Both the position numbers and the translations under genes were made by a program. From the NCBI RefSeq assembly GCF_014839805.1, contig NC_051126.1, positions 7,820,609 through 7,884,608 on the forward strand: 64,000 nt of DNA, given 5' to 3'. Position 1 is the stretch's first letter. Each line of letters opens with the position of its first letter. The notes below the pieces were generated by a model. It did not search any database. It was not told the DNA's origin and was given only the letters and a program-made list of their open reading frames with translations. Source of the stretch: Manduca sexta (taxonomy: Eukaryota; Arthropoda; Insecta; Lepidoptera; Sphingidae). This document shows positions 11,638-22,739 of the stretch, in pieces.

Positions 11638-14413
11638 TTATACATTTTTTAGAGCCGGTTGCATACAATTTACTGTATACGTGATGAAATTTAAATCTTG
11701 CAACAGATTTGTTAACCTTTCGAAATGACGTTCCGTGTATGGTAGCGCTCCTTCGATGAAACTTCCTAGCGCCGGAACTTTAAGTTTACCTGAAATAATT
11801 TCTGGTGCTAATATATGGAATACCAGCTGAGCAGCATGACAATTTTTGTTGTTTGTGTTCCACTCTGCAGCAGATTTTAGTAATGTTTCTTTTTGTGTAT
11901 GGTTTATCTCTTTTAAAGTGGAATATAGTTTCTCATTTCCGCCCTTTAAAATTTCATTGACTATTTTCAAGACATGCATTGGTCTTTCCATACGTAAAGC
12001 TAATTTTAGTGCTTTGATTAACTTTTTATCATGCAATAAGTTCATTAACTCTTGCTCTTGTAAAATCATTTCTTCTCGGGCTTTAGCCATTTGTTCTCGT
12101 TTTTCTAAAGTTACGTCTTTTAATTTAACTAATTTTGAATCCGAGCCTCCTGTAATAATCATTGATTCATCTTTCATAACTGCTAGAGACCATATTTTAC
12201 CGTCATGATTATCTAGAGACATTTTACAATCTGATGTTTTTATATTCCACAATTTTAGTAAGCCATCTGCACCACTCGAGATTATTTGCTGTCCTCTACT
12301 GAGGAACTCAATTTTAAGCACAGAACTTTCATGTCCTTCAAATGTTTTTAAGCAGCTCAAATCAGCTATAGACCAAAGCTTTATTAGGCAATCAGCTGAA
12401 GATGTAAGAACTACTTGTCAACAGGTGAAAATCTCACACACCAAATGCCTCTTCTGTGGCCTTTTAAGACACCCAAAAGGCTCAGGTCGTCTGTCCATAA
12501 TTTTGCTGTTTTGTCTTGGGAACCAGTAGCAATCATTTTATCATTAGGTGATACAGCAACACAGTTAATGTCCATTTGATGTGCTAACTCAGTATGACTT
12601 GATTTTAATTTATTATTTAATGATTCTTCATCATTGGGAACAGTCCAGATTTTTAAACAGTTATCTTGACTAACTGAGGTAAAAAATTTGCTTGATGTTT
12701 GTGACGCAAAAACTGAGCCAACAGAAGCTGTGTGTCTAGTGCCAACACCTAGGCATACAATTTTGTTTTCTTCGGTTTGGAGCCATATCCTAACTGAATT
12801 GTCCTTACTAGAAGATACAAACATTTCTGGCTTTGTAGGGAAGCAGCTAAGGAAAGTACAATATCAGTATGACCTTTGATTAAATGACAATCCATGCTAT
12901 CTAGTTCATAACATTTGAGATCTTGACTGTTTGTTGCCACAACAATATGTTTCTCATCTTTGCCAACAAAAATTATGTCTAGGACTTCATCAGTGAAACC
13001 AATCATTTGTTTAACAAAACTAAATGTTTCAAGGTCATGTAAAATGATGTTGTGATCAGCAGTTACTACAGCCAAGACATTTCTGACTTCATTAAACATT
13101 AGGTGAGTAATCGCCAATCCACCTTCTTCTGATGCTGCAGAGACCAAGCTGTTATTTTGTTCGTACATAAGACGGCTTATAGATAAATTCCATATTTTGA
13201 CAATACCTTTTTCACCTGCACAAGCTACATAAATTCCTTCTGTTTCTGCCTTTTTTGTAAAATTGGGTATTTTAAATGTGAGAGGCAATAAAAAAGTATC
13301 TTCAATACCTTCATAAACTGGTAAAACTCTAAGAGCTTTGCTTTCATTTACTTTCCATAATATAAGAACTCGATCTCTACCAGAACTAACCATGTGTTCA
13401 CCATCAGATGTAAATTGTAAAGAAGTGATTTTGCTAAAATGTCCTGAATATACTTGATGTTCTTTGCCAGTTCTAGAATGCCAAGATCTGATTTTTGTGT
13501 CATCTGCTGCTCCAAAAATTAATTGTTTATCAGTATCGGGATGATATTGTAATACTGAAAAAACTCCCATGGCACCTCTCAAACTACTAGTGCATGTGTT
13601 ATGAGCTAGCTAAGTCCCATAGCCTAATATTGCCATCTGAGCCACCAGAAGCTAAATTTTCATTTGCTTTGTCGAAAGCTAATTTTGCAACTGGTCCTTT
13701 GTGGCCCGATCTCCAAACCTTCTCTTGTTTACCTGTTTCTCGATCCCACAGTTTGATTAGTCCACTTTTATGAGCACTAACAATCTTTTCATTATTATGA
13801 CATATTCTAAATGTGTAAATTTGGTCAACTTCTTCATCATCTGCTCCTTGGCCTATTACAAGAACCTCAGATAATGTGTTTACATCAACAACTTTATTGT
13901 GTCCTCACATAAGCATAGTAGATGAGCACCGTCATTAGTCCACTGTATATCTCCGCCAGTATAGAACGCAGTATAATCTGCGGTCTTTTTCATATCTGGA
14001 ATAATAAATATTAAATTTTAAAATTTTAATTTTAAGGAAATTTTATTACGAAAATTCCGAATAATCCCATAAAAATTATATAGACGAATATTAATTTACG
14101 AGTTCTTAGTATTTTAGAATTAGAGTCCCTCTACAACAAGCAGAATTGCGGTGCGCACTGAAATGAATGAATATAATACTAATTTAATTACTGGGTATTA
14201 CGATACTATATCTAATATCCAAAGTAACGATGCATGATACATATTTTGTATTGCTTTGTAAATCATTTGTGAAGTAGTAAAGGTTAGAAGTTTAAAAACA
14301 TTGGTAAACATTTGATGCAGGCACACATGCTCCGCGTTTACATTAAATGATACGAAAAAACCTGCTGAAAATATAGATAAAAACGACGCTTACATTTCTT
14401 TTAAATTAGCCAT
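11638..14413 (-). CDS. TBL3: TBL3/UTP13: WD40 subunit of the small-subunit processome
   Basis: U3 snoRNP-associated WD40 protein that acts in the nucleolus in early 18S rRNA processing. Two coding exons: 14413-14394 (MANLKE) and 13995-11638. The reading shows repeated WD units such as KLWDRETGK, IKIWTVPNDE, AKLWTDDLSLLG and LKLWNIKTSD, with GHTDIV, GHRRGIW and FEGHESSVLK at the repeat tops. The C-terminal Utp13 domain follows (MNLLHDKKLIKALKLAL, LPYTERHFERLTNLL). These match the order and spacing of animal TBL3. Five single-base frameshifts interrupt the conserved frame: one extra base in the T run 13986-13990, one missing at about 13893-13895, one extra at about 13603-13612, and one missing at each of about 12832-12834 and 12415-12416. 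Allowing for them, the length is about 792 residues, near the family's usual 800. An AATAAA-type signal lies just past the stop. It is divergent from MKK4. Confidence 0.93.
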
Positions 14414-16497
14414 TTCTTGATTTTTCTCTAAAACATCGATTAACAAATAAAGAATAGAATTTTCGTTTTCGTATTCTACACCATGCTTACTTCATTGACT
14501 TTTTTTTTTATTCATAGCTATTATTTTGAAGTATGTGTTTAGTGTTGCCAGATAACCAAAGAGAATACAAATATTATGTAGGCAGATAACAGTCTTAGAT
14601 CGATAAGATCTACTAAATCTAAGCTCATCATTCCGGTTTTAAGAAAAAATATATTCTTATAATATTATTTTATAACATACAAGAAGACGTATTTATACAT
14701 ATAGTTAGTTAGTCAGGGGTCAATCGCAAATAAAGTAGGGGTGGGTGGTAGGCTTTATAATTATACCCAATAAACAGACAACTTTCAGTTCATTATAACG
14801 AATGAATGAGTTATAGTACCCTCTGTGTTATACTAAGTTTGCAAGGCATAATTTAAATTTTTACTGCCAAAATTAAATTAAATCGAAAATTATAGTTCAC
14901 TAATAACCAAGTGTTTCTTGTGGCTTGCGTTGGGGTTAAATTGGACGCTTTTTCAACGTGTTAAACAGTGTTCTCGAATTTTTTTTACAAGAATTCTATA
15001 GAAGTTATCATAATGAATTATTAACTTAGCTATATGTCATTAAATATACTAAATGGTATATATTTTTTAAATTTCTTAATATAACAGTTACTGTTTTATA
15101 AGGCTTTGAAAAAGTACCATACTTTTAGAAATGTGTGAGAAAGATAGGACCTTCACAGGTATAGTTCGGACTACTCTCTAAAACCGTCTATGATAAAGGG
15201 ATTCTAAAATCCATAAAAGAGTGTATTCTGATAGATAGTCATTTATAAACATTCAAAAATTTTATCAAATTTCGTAAGATATTTTTAGAAGCGAACTTTT
15301 TTTTTAAAAGTTCTAGGCATACGATCTTACCCCTCATGATTGACACTGTAGATATTTTAAAATATTCGAAGAAATAGTACATACACGTGTAAATAAATAA
15401 CAAAATTGATCATTCACCTGAGCTAAAAAAAATACATAATTACTGAGTTCAGACGTTTTCGTGTGTAAATTTTGACACAAACTTACAATATTTAACAAGT
15501 GCTAGATCGAACGATTTTTATCCGTTCTTTAACGACAATTAATTGTATGCGTAAAGATCGGATCTCAGGGAATATAGGTGTTTCGACAAATTTGAATAAA
15601 CAAGTCACAAGATTTATTTCCTTTATAATACTATATAACTACAAAATTAATTGAAAACAGTAAATACTAAATTAAAATTAGGCAAATTCTTGCATGGGTT
15701 AATCCGATCTGCCAGGGAATGACGAAATACCGATATTCTGTTTGTTAGCACCGTAAACATTATTTACTTGACGGAACCATTCATGTGAACTAGTGGAACA
15801 TAGGGAACAACATGGGGTCGCAGGTAGTGTTGTCTAAAAACAAAAATTATAACACAATTGCAAGTTATTTGGTATACGATGTTACACCTCCTACGATCTT
15901 ACCCCAACGCGTCTTACTACTCATGGTGTAAACCTATAAATAATCTACAATATAATCTATGCGTGTGCCAAATTTCATGCAAATCCATTCAGTAGTTTCT
16001 GTGTATACATATTAGTACGTACTATATAACAAACACCCCTTTAAACAATATTGGTAAGAAATAAAATGAACTTTGTGGTATAATGGCAATATTAAGAAAT
16101 AATATTATCTGAGTATTTCCGATCGAGTGAGAGCAAGAATGGTCTGTCATAAATGGAAAAGATAAAATAAACAGCGGAATGAAAGAATGATTTCATGGTC
16201 TATTTATGTACAGAATAGTTCATAAAAGAGCAATAGTTCTTTGGTAACTGTTCAACTTTGCACAAGTCTAGTCTACTTGCTGTCAAGTTAATTGTCAAAT
16301 TGTCATTGTCAAGCAAACGTAAAACATCGTGTGTTGTGTCGATACGATGCACAAATTGAATAATAAATCAACATCGCTTATTATGAAAACGTGACCAATT
16401 TCTAATTGATTCCTCAAATGGATAATTTGAGAGTCGTAATTTGCACCAAAGAATAGTGGAAACCAATTAAATATTACCAATATTATAAGCGGTAAAA
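14414..16497. other. Intergenic region between divergent TBL3 and MKK4
   Basis: The interval is 2.1 kb between the two start codons and should hold both promoters. The TBL3 leader runs leftward from about 14480. Around 15950-16020 is the tail of a common repeat (words CCAAATTTCATGCAAAT and CAGTAGTTTCTGTG). No coding exon is seen. Confidence 0.6.
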
Positions 16498-19400
16498 ATG
16501 TCGAAGAATGGCGAAGTGTCACCAAATCAAGGTAACTCGAATATTTGCGCTGTAATTTGTGTTTTTATTTATAATAACAGAGCAATGAACGTGATGTTTG
16601 TTTATATTACAGGTCCAAGTAGGCCCACTCCACAAAACCTGACCTAAATTTATTTAGTTCAGAGAAGCGTAAGATTTTGGAGTTGCCGTTGGGGAATACG
16701 TCTGACAGTGTGGCTTTTATACCATTCTCGTCTAGCACTTCGTCAGCGCCGAAGCCTCGCGTCCCGTCGCGAACCATCAGAGATGTGCTGCCAGAAAACA
16801 CCAGGTAACATTTCATGTTGTGATTTGACACTGTCAATAACATAAAAATTCTATCAATGTTAATATTGCAGGAATATTGTATGTCTGATTTTTCAAAACA
16901 ATAATATATACCTGTAATTCACAAGGGTTAGCATAGACATGATTAGTAAAGATATAACAAAGAGTGGCTTCACTACACATAAAATACTACACATCTGCAG
17001 AGTCTCTGTATTAGATGGTCTGGTAAAAGTATATGTATCACAACATAATATATAGTGAACTTATTATTTCAAGCCAGCCTTGTTTGTGAAGCAGTCATTT
17101 TAATACCTGTTAATGCCAAGAAGTTAGTGTTCTTTATCATAATTTGCCACTGATTAATTGTGAATACTGATTTAATGTTTATGTAACAGATAAATATTTT
17201 TTCGAGATTGTATAATTTGAATTATTTACAATAGATAGCAGCACCATATATAGTGAAAAAAAAAATCAGCTATGTTCATTTCTTGTAATTTTTATTTGTG
17301 AGTGGAAAATATGTGTTACTGATGTTTGGACAGCTAGTTAAACCAGGTGGGATGAAGTATATTTGCAGTATATAGTGAAATAAGACAGTTACTATTTACA
17401 ACCTAAGTTGTACAAAAAAAAACATTCCATTACATGGTTCATATTAGTAATTTTTTATTTTATTTGAATAACACAGAATTATTGATTGTCTAATATAACC
17501 TCCAGCTTTATTCACATTGTAGTTCAAGTACCCTACTTCAAGATCCATGAATCTCTTCAGTAATGAATTTTATGTTTTTGAGTGAGATAACAAACTCACA
17601 AAAATAAATATTTTTTGCAGAGCATCATAAATTTTATAAAATGCACTTTGCTTGATCCAAAATTTACAGTTATTATAATGCCAGTAGTGTTGCATTGGTG
17701 ATAAATGTGACAGGGTTTATTCAATTCTCAGGTGGAGAGCCTCAGATATTTGTTTCAGATCCAGTTTTTGTCATTGTAATGCTTTGAACTTATGTTTAGT
17801 TTTCAAAACAAACAGGGACAGATGCCGAATATATCCCTCCATGCAGTCATCAGGCAAACTGCAGTTGTCTGCAACAGAGGTCTATGACTTCACAGCTGAT
17901 GACTTGCAAGACCTTGGAGAAATAGGACGAGGTGCATTTGGAGCTGTTAATAAGATGGTCCACAGAAAGTAAGTTAATATATAATATGTTCCTATTATTT
18001 GCTAGGATTATGGAGAAGTTAGGCCATGTTTACTTTTTAAAGTTATAGAAAAGTATAAATTATGGTTTTGTGTATAAGTATGGTTATGGGGCCATTGCAC
18101 TAATCAAGGCTAATAATGAAAATGACTCCATTTGAAAGTAGAAGGTATGTGTGTTATATGAGTTTTAATAAAAATTATATAGATGGAAAAGTAACTAGCA
18201 ACACAAACTGAAAATAATATTATTTTGATTCCATATAGTCCAAGAAGTATTAATATTAAATATATCTATGATATACCAGCTATGGTCAATACTCAACATA
18301 ATAATAATAATAATATTTATTTCCAGGACAAGTAGAGTAATGGCAGTAAAACGCATCCGGTCAACAGTGGATGAAAAAGAGCAAAAACAGTTGCTTATGG
18401 ATCTAGAAGTAGTAATGAAAAGCAACGATTGTCCCTACATTGTTGAATTCTATGGAGCACTATTTAAGGAGGTAAGTTGTCATAGCTTGTTTTTTCTTGT
18501 AATAAATGACTTCATGTATGTCAGTACCTCAAAGAAAATAGCAGTCATGTTAAATTAAATTTACTCTCAAATAAAGAAAGTATGAAAAAATTGTGATTAA
18601 TTTGCAAGATCATCCTGCTCCTAACCCAATTCCATACCCATGTAGGGTCAGCACAAAAAACATTTGCACAAATATAGACAAGATTTTGTTTTGAACTTGA
18701 GGTTTTATTTCCCTAGACAGTATATATAATAAATTTAAAAATTCTTAATGCTATGATGATCGATGATGCTGATTCTAGATAATAGTTTTAGTTATAATAA
18801 TTACATTGTTTTATATTTTTACAGGGTGACTGCTGGATTTGCATGGAATTAATGGACACTTCATTAGATAAATTTTATAAATTTATATGTGAAAGAATGC
18901 AAACTCGAATACCTGAAAATATTATAGCTAAAATAACTCTTGCTACAGTTAAGGCTTTAAATTATTTAAAAGAAAAACTTAAGATAATTCATAGGTAAGT
19001 AGTCTCTATGGGTCATGTAATGAATATTGAATAGTCTTTATAGAACATTCGCATTCGCAAATAATTTCTTACGAGTCTGCAGTGACATGGGGGGTAGGTT
19101 TTAGCTGCCCCAAACATCCAGTAAAGGCAAAAACAATTTGTTCAACAAAATAAAACTTATAATCATTCCCTCTTCTCAACGCTGTAACTGCTGGGGCAAC
19201 TGACAAAAGATTTATCTTTGTTTAATTTTAGACATTTTGCTGTCCTCTTAAAAGTGCCACTGAAGGTGGACCACCTCTGCTGTACCAACGTTACTGTGAA
19301 TCTAAAACCAAATGATATTAAGCTTAGGATATTCACACATATAATTGCAAACATTTGTCATATTTATCTGTTACCTTAATTTCTGACTTGCATGCAACAT

Positions 19401-20656
19401 TAATATATATTTTTTTTCAGAGATGTAAAACCATCCAATATCTTGTTAGACAGACGCGGGAATATTAAGTTGTGTGATTTTGGTATATCAGGGAAATTAG
19501 TGGATTCAATAGCGCACGCGCGATGCTGGATGCAGACCTTACATGGCTGTAAGTTATATTTTGATAACTTGACTGCCTCGGTGGCGTAGTTGTATTGCAT
19601 GTCCGGTACAATAGCGCTCTGAGGTCCTGGGTTCGAATCCGGGTCGGGCAAAGTGATATTTGGGTTTTTCTGCTCAGTATCAGCCCGAGTCTGGAATTTG
19701 TGCCCGATATGGCGATAGGCTCGCCCCCTATCACATCATGGGACGGAACATACTTGGCGAAAAGTGGGTGCCCTAGTTGCGCCTCTGCATACCCCTTCGG
19801 GGATAAAATGCGTAATGTTATGCATGTATGTATGTATGTTGAATTAGACCCAGATAACAATTGTTAGCTGATATTGGAGCCAGGTGTTATAAAAAAGAAG
19901 CTCTAAACATGGTAAAGACACACCACACATAAAAAAATTATCCTACATACACCAGTGCGGCTTAATATAAAATTGGCGATACGCACTTCAAAACTACGGC
20001 TTTGGGTACTGCAATCGACACATTAAACTAGCATATGTTACATAAGTGGGCGGTGGGACCAGTGCACCCCATACCCTTAAATGCAATGTAAAGGCCTATA
20101 AGTGTTAGTATTTGTATATGGCGAGTCTAAATACATAAAAATTATTACGATTTCAGCCAGAACGGATTGACCCAGGCCGTGCTCGAGGATATGATGTGCG
20201 TTCAGATGTGTGGTCATTGGGCATCACGCTAATGGAAGTTGCCACTGGCGCTTTCCCGTATCCTCGCTGGGGATCCGTATTCGAACAACTGCAACAAGTT
20301 GTGCAAGGAGATCCACCAAGGCTCACAAACAACAACAATGCATTTTCTAATAACTTCGTCAATTTCGTCAATACTTGGTGAGAATTTCGGTTAATAACTG
20401 TTGACATGAAACATACAACGCCCTATTTTACGAGAAATTTTTTCAGCCTCATAAAAGAAGAAACTCAGCGTCCTAAATATAACAGACTGTTGAGCACCCA
20501 TTCATAAAAGGTATAAACCAAAGTCGTGCCGATGTCGCAGCGTACGTGTGCGAAGTGTTAGACGCTATGGAACGTAATGGAGTTAGTCCGCTTTACCACA
20601 GACCAGCCGGCGCAAGCCTGGGTAGATTAGATACACCACAATTTAAAAACTTCTAG
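16498..20656 (+). CDS. MKK4: MAP kinase kinase 4 (MKK4/MAP2K4), JNK pathway
   Basis: Dual-specificity kinase that phosphorylates JNK in the cytoplasm. Eight exons: 16498-16531, 16613-16804, 17816-17968, 18327-18471, 18825-18994, 19421-19548, 20157-20377 and 20447-20656, all with GT-AG introns. The N-terminus ([11 protein letters not shown]) is followed by a MAPK docking site (KRKILELPL). The kinase domain shows the glycine loop [10 protein letters not shown], the lysine in MAVKRIR, HRDVKPSN, CDFGISG and MAPERIDP, then [10 protein letters not shown]. These are diagnostic of MKK4. Three frameshifts break it: one base missing after CCTGACC in exon 2, a two-base loss or one-base gain at about 19508-19524 in the activation loop (SIAHxR), and one base missing near 20490 in exon 8 (TTGAG). 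Allowing for them, the length is about 418 residues (human 399). Intron 6 contains a SINE. Confidence 0.94.
19574..19840 (+). mobile_element. tRNA-derived SINE (family A), best-preserved copy
   Basis: It sits in intron 6 of MKK4, in the sense orientation. The head carries an A-box-like stretch (TCGGTGGCGTAGTTG) and a perfect B-box-type GGGTTCGAATCC. Further along come AAAGTGATATTTGGG, TTTTTCTGCTCAG, CTGGAATTTGTGCC and CTTCGGGGATAAAATG. The tail is a short ATGT microsatellite. I recognise the arrangement as a lepidopteran SINE. It creates spurious open frames on both strands. Confidence 0.9.
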
Positions 20657-20886
20657 AATTTTATGTGAAGAGTTGGTTTGCAAAATGTTGTTCACATTGT
20701 TACACATAGGCAATATCTATATCTTTAAAGTGAGACATAATAGTGGAAGTTTGATTCACAGAGAACTTGTTAACCCACTTATAATGCCACATTGTCTAAT
20801 ATTGTAATATAAATTTGCATTTTAATGAATTAGGAATTAACAAAACTTGGGAATATGAATCCTTTAACATGCAGCCTTTGCAGTAA
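20657..20886 (+). other. MKK4: MKK4 3' flank up to the contig end
   Basis: AT-rich sequence after the MKK4 stop, presumably 3' UTR. There is no clear AATAAA; the closest is AATATAAA at about 20806. It ends at the N run. Confidence 0.5.
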
Positions 20887-21386
20887 NNNNNNNNNNNNNN
20901 NNNNNNNNNNNNNNNNNNNNNNNNNNNNNNNNNNNNNNNNNNNNNNNNNNNNNNNNNNNNNNNNNNNNNNNNNNNNNNNNNNNNNNNNNNNNNNNNNNNN
21001 NNNNNNNNNNNNNNNNNNNNNNNNNNNNNNNNNNNNNNNNNNNNNNNNNNNNNNNNNNNNNNNNNNNNNNNNNNNNNNNNNNNNNNNNNNNNNNNNNNNN
21101 NNNNNNNNNNNNNNNNNNNNNNNNNNNNNNNNNNNNNNNNNNNNNNNNNNNNNNNNNNNNNNNNNNNNNNNNNNNNNNNNNNNNNNNNNNNNNNNNNNNN
21201 NNNNNNNNNNNNNNNNNNNNNNNNNNNNNNNNNNNNNNNNNNNNNNNNNNNNNNNNNNNNNNNNNNNNNNNNNNNNNNNNNNNNNNNNNNNNNNNNNNNN
21301 NNNNNNNNNNNNNNNNNNNNNNNNNNNNNNNNNNNNNNNNNNNNNNNNNNNNNNNNNNNNNNNNNNNNNNNNNNNNNNNNNNNNNN
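20887..21386. other. Assembly gap, exactly 500 N
   Basis: A run of exactly 500 N. The second gap in the window has the same length, so this is a placeholder of unknown true size. Long open frames reported through it are meaningless. Confidence 0.99.
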
Positions 21387-21872
21387 TACAAATAATTGTC
21401 TTATTAGATTTTTATTTGATTTGTGTCTTGTTACTTCGTACTCCAAAATAGGGCGGAGCTGTTATTTTGTGTTAGAATCCTATTATATTGTACAATATTA
21501 TTATTAATTTTGAATTTGTTTACTTATTTACGTTTTTATTTACATTATGCTCTTTGTTATGACATAAACTGTCATAAAACGTCAAAAGAACCTAATTGGA
21601 TTATTTATTTAAAAAATTTTCTGAATTAAACCATTGTAGCTATATTAGAAAATAAAATGTTTAGAATATATATTTCAACGAGCAACATCGGTTTTGTCTT
21701 CACGAGTAAACTTATGTCTTCAACGAGGAACTTGTCGATCTCGTGGTGCGCATGTTAGAAAACGAGATATTAATCGACATATACAATTTGTCTACTCACG
21801 TTATCGAGGATATCTCGTAATAGTCTTCCTAACCACCTGGACGAGAACAAAGTATTCAGTGATAGGGATCGC

Positions 21873-22739
21873 ATGGCCCTTTCAAAAGGTATACGGGAGC
21901 ATGGAGTATCAGGTGTTATGCATTTGCGCTCCATCAATAAGTACAAGGTTGGAATAACATTTGATTTGCCTAACAATGCTAACATGTTCATACAAAATAA
22001 AAAATTGCTCGACCAACTGTCTCTGAACGCAACTATACCCGCTAGAGATACAGAGGTCACTGGAGTTCTCACTTCGGTTCCTATTGATATGTCCAATAAA
22101 CAGGTCTTTTCGTTGATTGGTAGTTCCAAAAACGTAGTGCAGGTCAGGCGCTTTATGCGCAGGGTGAAAGGAACGACGGTGTGGTAAAATTTATTCCGAC
22201 CCAGGCAGTGGCTGTAACCTTCGCCTCCACCATCCTCCCTAACTACATATATCTTGACTCGTGGCGACACGAGGTAAGTAAATATATTCCTCCCGTTAAG
22301 CAATGCCTTAAATGTTTGAAATATGGACATATTGCTAAATTCTGCCGTAATGCAGAAGTATGTTCGATTTGTACATTAAATCACAATTTTAAAAATTGCC
22401 AAATTGACTCTAAAGATGCCACATGTGTCAACTGTAAAGGCAATCACGTTGCTATTTCGTCGACATGTCCAATAAAAAAAACAAAAGGTTGAAGAAAATA
22501 AAATAAAATCTAGAAATGCCACATATTCAGAACTTTTTGACTCCAATGCATTTCCAGCTCTTTCTGCTCGTACTTTAGATACGCAAATTAATAATTTAAT
22601 GAAATCGGATACATTTATAAGCACATTAGTTGAAACAATTATTAAAATAATAAGTAATAAAGATGCCCCTATTAATTCTACTTCCATTAAAGAAGTTTTA
22701 AAAGCAACGCTAAGTAATAAATTCCCTTCATCTTCATAA
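21873..22739 (+). pseudogene. LINE ORF1, gag-like with three zinc knuckles (frameshifted)
   Basis: RNA-binding protein of the LINE. The first part (MALSKGIREHGVSGVMHLRS to VQVRRFMRR) looks like the structured region upstream of the knuckles. The second part holds three CCHC-type knuckles: CLKCLKYGHIAKFC, CSICTLNHNFKNC and CVNCKGNHVAISSTC. The frame shifts once near 22160-22187 and once in the A run near 22472-22479. After the second shift an open frame runs through a Ser/Asn/Lys-rich tail to a TAA at 22737-22739. That stop overlaps the ATG of ORF2, giving TAATG. The upstream start is uncertain because the frame also breaks before 21873. Confidence 0.75.

Noticed and set aside
16295..16843. 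Minus-strand open frames opposite MKK4 exons 1-2
   Set aside because: Shadows of the real MKK4 coding sequence and its splice region.
19574..19650. Possible tRNA gene (A and B boxes present)
   Set aside because: The cloverleaf stems are not kept and the sequence continues into a SINE body; two relatives are elsewhere in the window.
19465..19867. Open frames of 83-131 codons on both strands in MKK4 intron 6
   Set aside because: They are readings of a SINE and of an antisense MKK4 exon.
20796..21451. Long open frames across the first N run
   Set aside because: They consist of undefined bases; only a few flanking residues are real sequence. The same applies to 36672-37512.
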